Shown here: positions 12,555 to 24,108 of the stretch, piece by piece | Layout of the letters: each line of letters starts with the position of its first letter | How positions within the stretch are numbered: position 1 is the stretch's first letter | NCBI GenBank assembly: GCA_003254905.1 | Contig: QANU01005145.1 | Location: 228,239 to 292,238, forward strand | Source: Nissolia schottii | Lineage: Eukaryota; Streptophyta; Magnoliopsida; Fabales; Fabaceae | Direction of reading: 5' to 3' | DNA length: 64,000 nucleotides | The notes under the pieces: model-generated | Databases searched by the model: none | What the model was told of the DNA's origin: nothing | What the model saw: only the letters and a program-made list of their open reading frames with translations | Translations under genes and position numbers: made by a program

Positions 12555-15234
12555 AGTCATTACAAATTAAATTCAATTCTTGATAACGTTTCTTAAGCAT
12601 ACATTAAAAATGCTATGGAGCATGTAAAAATTTCTCCATAAAAAAAAAAAAAAAACAAACAATGATTTTAAAGATTAAGATGCAAAGAGTTTGTGGTGGC
12701 AGGAATTCCCAAACGGTAAATTCCCAGCTGGAGGAAAGTCTGACATAGAAGGAATCTTCCCTCCACCCTATTTTGAGTGGTTTCAATTCGACAAGGTAAA
12801 TGAAAAATTAGCAATGCATTATGCGTGTATTTCATTTGCCTAAGATTAGAGGTTAAAAGACATAAATTTTACTAAACAGACACAGTTATTCAGGACTTCA
12901 CGGAGTACTATAACTTGGAAGAATGCATATCATACTTGTGCGAATACATTACAGCCAATGGCCCCATTGATGGTTTCCTTGGCTTCTCACAGGTATGCAT
13001 TCATACATTGCTCTAAAAGTTAATCACTATTGGAGTTTTAGGGTTTAGACTTTCAAAGAACATGAATGCGATGTTAGATATTAAAAAACAACCATATAAA
13101 ACTAGAAGGCTTCTAACATGGACCTAGCACTTACTTTGTGCAAATTAGTCCTAGTCTTTTAACGGTTGATTTCAGATCTGATGACCTTTATTATTTATGC
13201 TTTTAACCCCAAACTTTTGTGAAAATAAAATGATGTAATTTGAAACAGGCCCCTACAATTAATAACAAATTACAATGTGGGTAAATGTTTAGTGAAAATT
13301 GCAAATTATTTAGAGTTAATTATAATTATAAGATTAATTAATCATGTTCCATTTATTTAGTGAAAGGAGATGTTTCATTAACACTAAAACCCACAATCAC
13401 ATCACCCACAACCCCTAAAACACACCACCGAAATCACCAGGCACCACCACAACCCCCTAGCCCGCCACCCTCACAACCTGAAACCACTGAACCTCCCACA
13501 CAACCGCCTCCCTCAGTCACCGAACTCCCTCACCCCAATTTCACACCCACATACACTCTCAATAACCACCACAGCATTAATCCCCTCACCACCGAACCTC
13601 AGCCACATGCAAAGAAAGAAACCCACAAGCCAAACACACATGCAAACCTAGACCAAAGAGAGAGCTAGAAAAAGAGACGAATCTGAGAAATTCGGGAGAG
13701 AAGGAAAGCAACAGAGAGGTTTCCAGATCTAAGCCAACAACAAAAAAGATGATTATTTTAGAAGAAAATCCTTAGCCCACAGATTTGAATCCTTTCCCGT
13801 AGATCTAAGCTTAACCAACAACTGCTTCTTCATTGTTCTCTGCCGATGGTTACTGAACGAAGAAGATGGTTCGTCGACTGCCTCCGTTCACATCCGTCGC
13901 CGCCGCTCGCTTTCTCAACTACCTCAACCAGTAACCCAAACGCGGCGACGTGCAAGGTTAACCAAGGAGACGCACGGAGACCAAATCTAGGTCCGACGGG
14001 AGTTGAGAGACTGGTTGGCTGGAGGGGATCTGAACAGAAGGAGATCGACGGAGTTGGAGGGATGGGTGGAGAGAGGTGGGTAGAGAAAAGAAGGAAGAGA
14101 AAATGCTTTAAACATAATTAAAATTTTCTAATTTTACAACGACCACCACAAAAAAAAAATTTAATGTAGTCTCTTATGTCTTTTTAAATTTTTATTTTTG
14201 ACCCCAAACCAACTTGGACTAAGTAATCACTCGATCCATATTAGAAGGAGCCTATAAAACTATCCCAATTCTCAAGTACCTCTTTTCTAATAGCTTTAAG
14301 CTTTTGGAATAGATGATCTATAATGTCATGAGTATCTTACGATTCGGCTCTACTTTTCTTCCTTCTTTTACATAAATCAGGGCGCAACACTTGCAGCACT
14401 TTTAATAGGCTACCAAGCACAGGTAAGTAATCACTGCAATTTGATTTATAATTCAAATCCAAGTACAAAGTTTGATAAATGAACGTGGAATTCACAGGGG
14501 AAGTTTCTCAAGGAACATCCACCCATAAAGTTGTTTGTATCAATATCAGGAACCAAATTTAGAGATGCCAACATATGCGATGTTGCCTACAAGGACCCCA
14601 TCAAAGTTAAATCTGTTCACTTCATTGGGGACAAAGATTGGTTGAAGCTGCCTTCTGAAGAGCTTGCCTCTGCCTTTGACGTGCCCCTCATAATAAGGCA
14701 TCCCCAAGGTCACACCGTCCCGCGATTAGGTAGGCTCCCTCTTACTATCTATCTAGCAGTCTCTCTATCTCTCTAGCAGAGTTAAGTGCCCAAATTAATC
14801 CTCCAAACATAGACAAAACATCAAATTAGTCGTCTAAAGATTTTTAACTTCAATTTGATCCTTCACGAAATAAGAAGATAGACATCAATTAAAGGATCAA
14901 ACTAATGTCTGAAATCTTCGGAAGAAGCCTAATTTGATGTATATATCTTCATATACTTCTTGGCTTGGATATGTTGTTAACATTAGCAATTAAAACTTCC
15001 GTTGCACTATCGCAAACAGATGAAGCCGCCACCAGCCAGTTACGAAATTGGACTGCAGAAGTACTACACCAACCAAAAGTTGGTCTCTCAGTTTGTGGGT
15101 ACGAAATAGACAAAGAAATAAATAAGTCAGAGGAGAAGGGGCCAGAAGCTTATGACACCAATCAAAACAAGGGAGCAAATGGGGTAGCAAAAAACAAGGG
15201 AGAAGCTGAGACAACAGTGGTGGCCCAAGCCTAA
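12253..15234 (+). CDS. FSH1-type serine hydrolase (alpha/beta hydrolase), six exons
   Basis: Joining exons 12253-12375, 12703-12795, 12894-12992, 14381-14422, 14498-14729 and 15020-15234 at GT-AG sites keeps the frame and gives 267 aa. The product starts MEGENGKKMKILCLHGFRTS, a typical first strand and oxyanion region. The nucleophile elbow GFSQG puts Ser at residue 104. Asp164 (GDKDW) and His191 (QGHTVPRL) complete a plausible triad. The fold matches the FSH1 serine hydrolase family, which includes yeast FSH1-3 and many plant members; natural substrates are generally unknown, so it is named only as an esterase-like hydrolase. No signal peptide is apparent. After about residue 215 the tail is Lys/Glu/Asn-rich and probably disordered. 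Intron 3 (1.4 kb) holds a foreign GC-richer segment. The gene converges on CSN2 downstream. Confidence 0.9.
12516..12550. repeat. AT dinucleotide microsatellite in intron 1
   Basis: About 17 TA units within the first intron of the hydrolase gene. Confidence 0.9.
13095..14230. mobile_element. Probable insertion in intron 3, GC-richer than its surroundings
   Basis: This part of the intron contains a CCACC/ACACC-rich stretch that is open for 102 codons (13360-13668, mostly Pro/Thr/His) and a second open stretch of 91 codons (13846-14121). Neither has a recognisable domain. The surrounding intron is AT-rich. The composition suggests captured genic or LTR-type DNA of a non-autonomous element. Clear terminal repeats or target duplications were not found, so the class and exact ends are uncertain. 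Confidence 0.4.
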
Positions 15235-15336
15235 AGACCAGAGAGCTGACATTTTCAAGCATCTGAATTTAACACGAATTACGTTATTTATGTATGAATG
15301 GTGATCCATATGAACCTGTTCTGTGTTGTCTATTTC

Positions 15337-15342
15337 AATAAA
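15337..15342 (+). terminator. Likely poly(A) signal of the hydrolase gene
   Basis: AATAAA lies 103 bases after the stop codon in AT-rich sequence. It is the best polyadenylation signal before the convergent CSN2 gene. Confidence 0.6.
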
Positions 15343-15613
15343 ATTGTGAAAAGAGAAAGGGGTGTGCTTCATGTACTATGCAGACATCACATATTCAGCA
15401 CTAATAAAATTAGGCGAATTCCCCATGAATCATGAATGTTCTAAAACAATTGTATTTTATAAATAAAACATGAATCACTAATTGAGTTTCACTTTGGTTC
15501 CACTAATGGGGTAATACATCCCTAACTCTCCATAGAAGCTACTTTAATTCACATGACAAAACTGCATGCTGAAGCCACAAAACAGATATAACCCTTCCAC
15601 CAGACGCCATGGT

Positions 15614-17965
15614 CTAACCAACTCTGTTGCTGATCGTTTGATAGAGAGATTTCAGCTGTGTGTTCCATTTGTCTACGGCAGTGTACTTTTTCATTCCTTT
15701 CGACCTGGACCGTGTTTTTTTAATGTTAAGAAAAAAATGCCAGGTTGTGAACAAAATTATGAATAGAACAAATCCAAACGAAAAGAAATAAAAGTATAAA
15801 AACTGACCTATCAGAGCGTTCCAAGAGCCGGTTCACTTGATCGATGTGTCCTTGGATTCTGTTATCCAGAATCAGCGACACAAGCAGCTGCTCAACATCA
15901 TGCTCAGGCACATTCAGTTCCTGCAAATTAATGGAATTTGTTACATGGAAAGGTTAGGATAACCATAACTTAAATGCCTCTTTAATTTCAATTTAACAAA
16001 TATGAATTACTAGCATAGAAGGAAAAAAATGTAACCCAAAAATTTAAAAAAAAAACAGTAACTAGAGGAAATGCAATAGCAAAATCTTTTACTTAGCCAT
16101 CTATGATGTAAGGTAAAGGAGATAGAAACGAGGTAGGAAATAGCCGAAGAATAAATGTTTGCCTTATTCTCTTCACAACGAGCATCTATTACCCACCTAA
16201 AAGTATACCATTTCCCCTAAAACCAGGGACTTGGTTTGTGGGGGTGGNNNNNNNNNNNNNNNNNNNNNNNNNNNNNNNNNNNNNNNNNNNNNNNNNNNNN
16301 NNNNNNNNNNNNNNNNNNNNNNNNNNNNNNNNGGGGGGTGGGCAACTTGTCTAGATATATGTGACTATTCATGTTCCTTTTTTATTCCACTAATTTGTTT
16401 CATGGACTGGGGTGAAGGGTGGTTCAAAAATGAAGCTGAAAGGGAAGAATAGTGAGTACAGTTACCTTAGATATAAATGGTATCCTGATCCTTGTATATG
16501 GCTTGATGAGCTTCAGCAAGACTTGCGTTCTGATATTCTTCAGCAGATCCTCAATGTAATTTCTGATAAATGGATCATCCATGATGGTTCTTCTGTTACT
16601 CTGGAAAGCAAAATGCCCAAAATCCATTTATAACAAATATTGGATAGAAAAAGACGAAAATTATGGTACAGTCAAATTAATGCACATATTCTCATTCGAT
16701 GCTAACTAAGATTTTTTGGATAGAAGTTCGATGCTAAGATTACCTTCAGGATTTTCTCAAACTCCAATATTTCGTTCCGTTGATAGGCTGCTATTAAATT
16801 TGTCATGGCCAAAATTTCAGGGTCATTCTTGTATCTGCAATGAATAATATATGAGAGGTTAAAACAGAAAGAAAGAGGGAGACACCATTGCCACCTCAGG
16901 GGGTTTGATCAAAGAATGAGCGAAATGAAAAATGAGTTACAGAGGAATAAAATAGAGATGACTTACGGCTTAGCCTCTTGCCCATCAAATGGATTCACTT
17001 CAGACTCCATCAACATGTTGGCAAGGACAAGGTACCTGGCACATATAATAATATTTATAGTATTAGCTATTGAAAAACAAGCAAAAATGTTTTATTCTGG
17101 AGTAGTAAAGTATACATGCTGTATCTGAGAAAAAGACTATGGATTGTACATCATGTATCTTAATAATTATTAAAAAAACATCCTAAAACTGATGATTCAC
17201 AATCAATTTCATCTTTTTATTTACATACAAATGTGAAACATGTAAATTTATTAATACACATCATTTCAAACGAATAATTAAAAGTAAAAGGAATGTTGTG
17301 CAGCATACTTCAAGCATTGGATACGCCTATGATTCCCAGCTTCATCATAATTCTTAAAAGCTTCAAAGAAGTCAGTAGCTGCCTCGGCCCATTGGCGCTC
17401 TGCCATATGCATTTTCCCCCCGCATTCATGGATTATTCCCATTATTCTTGGATGGGGAATTGCTGACTTAATAGTGAGTGCTTTCTGGTAAAGTTGCTGC
17501 ATTTAATATAACGGACTGTTACATACTGGTAAACAAGCTTCCCTGAATGCAAGATTAATCACTAATAAAAATAATTCAGAAGACGATCATAGATTAGCAA
17601 ATATATTAATGGAGAAACCCAAATAATATAGACCACCTTCTAATTAACACTAAAAACAGGGAAATGTGATGAATAATATAATAACTACAACAACCAAGGC
17701 TTACCCCACTAGGTGGGATCAACTACATGGATCAAATAATGACATAATGTCCTATCATAAATCATATTTACACTAAACATCTCTGATTCATGTCATTAAG
17801 ATTTGACAAGGTTTTATGCATTGTAGCTAATTTTGGATAGCAGCAGAGTAACCGGCGCCAAAAACCCTATAGTGGGATAGCTAATAGCGCTACAGCCGCT
17901 ACTTGGAAAATATAGATGAAGGATGGCAGTCAAGAAGATAAAGGGCGGCAGAAAAACCAAGGAGC

Positions 17966-18003
<38 letters not shown>

Positions 18004-21000
18004 CAAAGCACGAGAATAATCATGGGGGAAAGGAAAGAGAGGTGGCCAGAAGGGTCACCGAGCAACAGTAGTCGCTGTAGTTACAGCAGTCGCTGAGAGA
18101 AGAGCTTAGGTTGCTCTGTTTTTGCAGAGCTGCTGGATCCAGGAAGTTTAAACGTTGGTTGAAAGGTTGAAGATGAGTCAGGATAAAATGGAACTTTTAG
18201 TAGAGTAAGGGTAAAATAGAAACATCATCAGAATATGTGAGGGCGAAATAGAACTTTTAGAAGCATCAGTGAAGGTAAGAAGGTAAATTAACTTAAAAAC
18301 ACAAAAAATAGGGCTTCGGGCTTGTTACAGTGCCGCTAGCAAAAAGCAGCCATGGGGCCTCAATCTCAGCCATGCGAAACGCTCCGCGGTAGATCTGAAA
18401 TCACATCGAACACTTGCTCTGTGCCAATATTCGGCGATCGCACACTATTGCACTGCAATCAACTACCCTAGTTTTACGTTTGGTTGTTGATGACCTAACA
18501 CAACCCTCATCTTTTATTTAGGATTGGGACTGGCCATGTAATAAATTTTCAATAAACCACAGCATAGGCAGATTTGAATAAATGTAATAACTGTAGAATA
18601 AAAAAAAAAAAAAGAGACTCAGAATTTTAAAAACAAGCAAGTTCATGAGATTTGAATCTCTCTAAGACCCTGCATCTTTCATGCTAGATATTACAGTTAG
18701 TTCTAGGTGAATAAAACTTACATGAAAAGTAATGATATGAGAATTTGTAAATTCCACTAGCAGAAGTAAGAAAGTCTGATTGATGATTAAAAGCTAAATT
18801 GCCAGAAAAACACTAACAAGAATTTATTTTCTAAGACAAATGCTAACCTTGAGTTTTTTGTTGTTCTTGGTCTCTGTGTACATTTGAATTTCTATTGCAT
18901 AAACCTCCAAAAGTTGGGTTCCTTTCTTATGGTCATCTGTACCATCTTCTCTTTGACAAGATTTGTGTAATTCCTTCAAAATCTGAAAAAAGTTCAACAA
19001 AAAAGTTTTAAATACTGGTAGAAACTAAACACCAATAGAACTTTTAGAAGACTCATGCAGGCATTCAAATTTGGAAAATAAGTTAATTCCCCTTTGTTTT
19101 ATTCTTCTTGTCTTGTTAATAAAATTCTATTTTAATCAAAAAAAATAAAATAAATGGAAAGTAAAGTATATCATTGCACAAAAAGAAAATAATACCTTAC
19201 TCATCCGTCCATATTCACCAATATCAAAGAAAATCTTACAAAGCTTCAGATTTGTCTTAAACCACAATCTCTGCAAAGCGAGCGGCATAAAAATTAAACA
19301 TAAGATTGCACCATCGAGGAATGCCATGACATAAGTCACAACAAATATTACGTCTACTGGGATTAACCTCATTCTTCGCTTCTTCAAGAGCTTTCAGAGT
19401 TGTTTGGTAGAATTCCTGCAGAAGGCCAAAGTTCTGGCTAGCTGAACCTGAGACATAGTCCATAATGCTGTTTATGCATTTTTCACTGTAGTTACGAGTT
19501 ACCGCTGACTTAATATAAGTCAACATCTCCCTATAGGCTTCCATCATCTCTTTGTATCTTCCAAGCCGATAATAGAGCTTGACAGTTTGTTTAAGAGCTT
19601 TAAATCCCCTGGTAAAATGCAAAATAAATATGACATCCATTACATAATAGTTTCTTATTACTGCAGAAAGATTCTAAGACAAATATGATCATGCTCTATG
19701 CAGGGCATCAAAGAGTACAAGAAACAAGGGACGTGTGAATAGACAGAAAGCATAGGTGTATTTATTAAATGCAATAATGTTATAGACCCAACTATAAGGA
19801 AAGAGAAATTGTCTATTTTTCTTAAAAAAATAAAAGAACAAGCAGTATCACATCACGGAATTAAAAAAAGGTTACAGAAGACACACAAAATCATACTGCC
19901 ATTTAAGTATTTTGACTCCAGTATCCGTAGCGTTATTATTATTCAGCACTCAGAGGAAAGAGTTCTTACCATTCTGCCTTTTCTTGTTCCATGCGCACAA
20001 CCTCAGCAAAACCAGCAAGTGCACCTTCTGGGTCAGTTTCAACCAAACCTATATACATGCAGAATAGCAACATCCTATTAAGTTAGCATAAAATATAGAT
20101 CAGTCCATAACCATAAATTATGAAAACCCAAATCTTACAACTTTGCAAAAGAAATTTAAATGCTACTTCCTTCATTTCAAAATATCTGCTGTTTAAGGCA
20201 ATTGAACCCCCAAGTAGTGGGATAAGGCTCAGTTGATGTTGTTGTTAAGGCAATTGAACGATTATTAAGAACTCAATCATAGGAAAATGTAACTACATTT
20301 GACAGTTACTGTACATTAAAATACTCAAATGTGAAATATTATTGCAACATTAATACTCTCTCATTCCATTTAGTAGCATAAGGCAACGATAAAGTTAGAA
20401 CAGTTTTCTAATGACAAATTGAAATGAAAACAAATTTCCTAATGCGAAAGGTAGTTTGAGATCGAGAAATAAATTTGTAACAATTTAATTTGTAATAAAA
20501 AAATAAACCAACTTTCCTAATTCATAAATGCTAAAAAGAAGCTAATGAATAGGCATTGGCAATACCTTTTGAATTATAATATTGATTCTCAATATCAACA
20601 TCTTGCTCCTCTTGCTCCTCATCCGAGTATTCAAATCCATAATCCTCCATATCAGCATCTGCAAAAAAACAGAAGCAAGCAGTAAGTGTGACTATATATT
20701 TCAAACCAAACCTAAAGTCATAATCAATTAATGTTCTATCTTTCCATGTTGTGAAATATGAATACTTCAAAGAAGCACAACTAGCAAACGTCTTAGCCAA
20801 AGAACACCCATGTAAGTATTTAACCACCTAGTGGAATTTTGATTTCTTCTTTCTTCTACAATTGGAGGATTTGGAATTACGGGGTATATTCGGATTTGCA
20901 GTGAAATCATGTCACTAAGATTCAACAAAGTTTTAATTCAACTTGGGACTACTTAATAGTAACAAAATCCACACCAACTATGTAAAGATTGTCAGCAAAG

Positions 21001-21565
21001 CTCCACATAGGAAAATCCCTACCTAATGGTACAGGACTTTGCTGTGTTGTTATAGAGCATGTATACAAATTGTAGCCGAATAACTGACTAATTACATAAA
21101 CAATAACCAATTGCATTATCTCCTTATAAAAATCCACAAATACACTTAAGACATACAAATATCCAAAAACCTTGCCTCACTCAAAGCTTCTCTGTTTTTT
21201 TTTTTTTTTCAGGAATTGGGATTCCCATAATCTGATCTCAACATTAGCATCTGCACACACACACTCACACTCACATGGACACAAAGACCAACACACTGTC
21301 ATCGATTACCCACTCGCAGACACATTCAACGAATTACAGAGCAAGTGCTCAATCGCTCAGAGAAGCAAAGTCCGAATCTCAAATAAAGGTTTTTCATAGC
21401 ACCAAAAAATTAAAATAAAGCTCAAGCTCCTTCAAATCGGAACACCAAAAAAGAGAAAGAGAACAACGAATCGAAGTTGCTCCATAAACAAACGAAAATC
21501 AAATCACAGGAGAAGATTAATACAAGGGAGAGGAAACGTTAAGGGGAGTGCGTACCGGAAGCCAT
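15614..21565 (-). CDS. CSN2: COP9 signalosome complex subunit 2, twelve exons
   Basis: In transcript order the coding exons are 21565-21556, 20658-20566, 20048-19970, 19608-19368, 19270-19196, 18982-18848, 17496-17309, 17035-16967, 16834-16744, 16600-16466, 15920-15808 and 15704-15614. All are joined at GT-AG sites in frame: 1,320 nt, 439 aa, the length I recall for Arabidopsis CSN2. The product starts [18 protein letters not shown], an acidic N-terminus typical of this subunit. TPR-like helical repeats follow, then a C-terminal PCI domain from about residue 250 to 410 (including [19 protein letters not shown] and [20 protein letters not shown]). CSN2 is a scaffold subunit of the nuclear CSN complex, which removes NEDD8 from cullins and represses photomorphogenesis in the dark. 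The first coding exon is only 10 nt. The 85-N gap lies in the intron between exons 10 and 11, so the coding sequence is unaffected. Confidence 0.97.
16248..16332. other. Assembly gap of 85 N inside a CSN2 intron
   Basis: The run of N is flanked by G-rich sequence on both sides (GGGGGTGG before, GGGGGGTGGG after). A G-homopolymer or a short repeat probably broke the assembly. Confidence 0.95.
17680..18520. mobile_element. Repeat-derived DNA in CSN2 intron 6, with a SINE-like piece
   Basis: Positions 17685-17830 read on the minus strand contain a conserved dicot SINE-type block (GATCCCACCTAGTGGGGTAAG, starting with the CATGTAGTT side) that runs into TTGGTTGTTG, the TTG-rich tail style of tobacco TS-like SINEs. 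Next comes a GC-richer stretch with a GA microsatellite (17971-18000) and paired GCGCTA/CCGCTA elements that may belong to a DNA transposon. Boundaries are not resolved. Confidence 0.45.
17971..18000. repeat. GA dinucleotide microsatellite
   Basis: About 15 GA units in CSN2 intron 6. Confidence 0.9.
20193..20259 (+). mobile_element. Severely 5'-truncated TS-like SINE with 15-bp target duplication
   Basis: A 37-bp insert (20208-20244) with the SINE block AGTAGTGGGATAAGGCTCAG and a GTTGTTG tail is flanked by perfect copies of TTAAGGCAATTGAAC (20193-20207 and 20245-20259). It lies in CSN2 intron 2. The duplication length and the TTG-type tail fit target-primed reverse transcription with early 5' truncation. 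Confidence 0.75.
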
Positions 21566-21780
21566 GATGTTGTACGGAATCGATAGAGTGGGAGGGTCCG
21601 AGTTAGGGTTTTGATGGTTGGAATCGGTGAGTGAGTGGGAACCCACGAGTTGGTGAGAATCCTGCTGATGAGTGCAAGAGAAGAGAATGATTAGTGAAGA
21701 AATCAGAAGAGAAGGCGAAGGGAAGGGGACAATAATAGTTGCAGCTTGCTCTTCCCCCGGCGTATTAGCCCAAACAATTT
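21566..21780 (-). promoter_or_regulatory. 5' leader and proximal promoter of CSN2
   Basis: This lies directly upstream of the CSN2 start codon. The ATG is taken as the first in-frame Met giving [11 protein letters not shown]. No sharp TATA box is visible, which is common for constitutive genes. Motif-level claims are not supportable. Confidence 0.4.
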
Positions 21781-22440
21781 GCCTTTTTTTGGGTTGTGCG
21801 ATATTAGCCCAAACTTTGATATTGGGAAAATTCCATAATTGGAATAAGGATTTTTTTAGGTATAATAAAGTAAGTAATTTTATCTTTAAATTAATATAAA
21901 ATAAAAATAAATTTTACTTTTATTTTATTGATCTGATAATAAAATTTCTCATTTTATTTTTTAAATACTAAAGTAAAAATGTCGCTCTGAAAAATTCAAA
22001 TATGTGTTAAAACTTTAGAAGCATTTAAAATATGTTTCACTTATATAAAGAAACTTTTGATATACACCTCAATTTTAATCATTGATTAAGTTGAAAAATT
22101 AATCTAACGGTTAATAATAGCGCTCTACATTTTTAAAGTACTATAATACGTATTTCCTTCTGATGAATAAAAAAAAAACTATAATACTCCATCAGTCTAA
22201 CCATTTTTTTTTATAATTTGATAATTTAAAAATAAAGATCACTCGTGCCTTCCCCTCCAAACATCACCACTAGATGTTTCATATTTTTTACCCAAAAATA
22301 TCCATGTACACCTTTTTTATGCCACTTGTACATCTACCATGTACAAAATACGAAAATTAATTGTTATACGTCATATCTCGTACAAATCTCATTTGGAATA
22401 ACCTAATGACGACGCGACTGTGACACACGCTCCCACAAGA
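21781..22440. other. AT-rich intergenic DNA, no gene seen
   Basis: No coding exon or repeat family recognised between the CSN2 promoter and the tandem repeat. Confidence 0.4.
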
Positions 22441-22454
22441 TTTTCCTTGACACC

Positions 22455-23015
22455 CACATGCACAAACTTTATATATTACAATACACAAACATTATGTGTT
22501 ATTCTGCACAAACTTTAGAGATAAAATTCGCATAAATATTTTGATAAGTGTGTTTTTTCATGTTTTTAATATTTGTGCACCATCATTCTCAATGTTTGTG
22601 CAATTACGTTATTAAAGTTTGTGCTTTGATATTCTAGACGTTTGTTAACATGAAACACAAGAATACCTAGAAACATCACATGTGCACAAATTTTATATAT
22701 TAAAGTGCATAAATGTTATGTGTTACTATGCACAAACTTTAGAGATTAAAATTCGCATAAATATTTGGTAAGTGTGTGTTTTTTCATGTTTTAAATTTTT
22801 GTGCATTCTTGTTCTCAATGTTTGTGCAATTACGTGGTTGAAATTTATGCTTTGATGCTCTAGACGTTTGTTAACATAAAACACAATCATACCTAGAAAC
22901 ACCACATGTAGACAAACTTTATATATTAAAGTGCACAAACACTATGTATCATACTACACAAACTTCAGAGATTAAAATTCGCATAAATATTTAGTAAGTG
23001 TGCACAAACCTTGAG
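22455..23015. repeat. Tandem repeat, about 224-bp unit, 2.5 copies
   Basis: CACATG followed by GACAAA/CACAAA and TTTATATATTA begins units at 22455, 22677 and 22903. Each unit shares a CTTTAGAG...AAATTCGCATAAATATT block, a TTTGTGCAATTACGT block and a CTAGACGTTTGTTAACAT block. The third copy stops after about 110 bp, and scattered CACAAAC/TTTGTGC motifs continue to about 23180. Open frames here (22726-22938, 23080-23292) are by-products of the repeat. Confidence 0.8.
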
Positions 23016-23890
23016 TATCAAAATGCACAAACATTGTATACGTCAATGCATAAACTTCACCAATTCTAACATGTATGTTTTACAAGATATTCATATAATA
23101 CACACAAATTATCAATGCACAAGCTTTATACACTAAAGTGCACAAACTTGCACATAGACTAAATTCACATACTCTTTGAACAATTTTGCAAACGATTTTC
23201 ACAAACAAACACAAACAGTAGAGGTCATCCAAAATTTCAGAATTAAATCGCATACATTGGTTGAAAAGCAAGGAAAATTCAAAAGCCTGCAATCAACTAC
23301 GAAAACTCTAAAAAGCTACAGTTTCGAATCTGAAACATAAATTTGGGTATTTGTCGTCGAGTGCTTATCAATTTGCTTGATGGTGAGTGATTCGTTATTC
23401 TTTGTTCAATGATGGTTTTAGTGAAATCCGGGCTGAGATGAACAGAGAACAGTGTTGGTTTTGCGAAGGAGTTGTGGAGACACAAGGGTTTTCTTTATCG
23501 CGTGTATAGACATAGCGAGTGGGTGAACGTGGGAGATGAGAGTTGTTTGGAAGTTATTGTGCGGTCCTAGTCGTATAAATATGGAAGTGGATGTATAGTA
23601 GATACTAAGAGGGTGTACATGTAGCAGAACTCTTTGTACACACCATAAGGGATGGCAAATCAGCCTAGCCAGCAGGTGCGGGTTGAGCAACCTGCCATTC
23701 TTCATAGGACGAACATACAATTTTGGTCCGTTTAAATTTTTAATTTGTGGAGGTTGACCTATTTAACTTGCTGGTTGAAGCGTAGCGGCAAGTTGGCTCG
23801 CGAACTAGGATTAAATTTAAAAGAATTATATTATGGGTTAAAATTGAATTGGGCTCAGAGCAAATAAAAAAATGATTGTTCAAACTTCGT
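23016..23890. other. Intergenic DNA, no supported gene
   Basis: CACAAAC-type motifs continue to about 23180. Two minus-strand frames at 23297-23485 and 23418-23720 show no domain and overlap each other. Confidence 0.4.
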
Positions 23891-24108
23891 TTATTTATTT
23901 ACATTGTTTTTTTTAGGTTGGCTGCCCAGTATTCAAGGCTTACCCTTGACTAATCTAGGTCGACCCGGGTCGCGCACCTGGCTATGGCGGGTGAGTCTCC
24001 CAGCAGGAATAACTACGTACACAAGGTCTCAAACTCGGGACTTTACTTAAGCAATACCAAGCCGCTTACCACTTGGACCAACCCCTGTTGGTTATTTATT
24101 TACATTGT
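23891..24108 (-). mobile_element. Full-length tRNA-type SINE with 17-bp target duplication
   Basis: The SINE (23908-24091) reads on the minus strand from CCAACAGGGGTTGGTCC to a short A tail (T run at 23908-23912). It carries an A-box-like TGGTCCAAGTGG and a B-box-like GAGTTTGAGACC, the internal promoter of RNA polymerase III. Perfect copies of TTATTTATTTACATTGT flank it (23891-23907 and 24092-24108). It is the same family as the plus-strand copy at 46694-46884. Confidence 0.9.

Noticed and set aside
22441..23015. CRISPR-like array
   Set aside because: The repeated blocks are long diverged tandem units with no short constant repeat/unique spacer pattern, and the genome is a plant.
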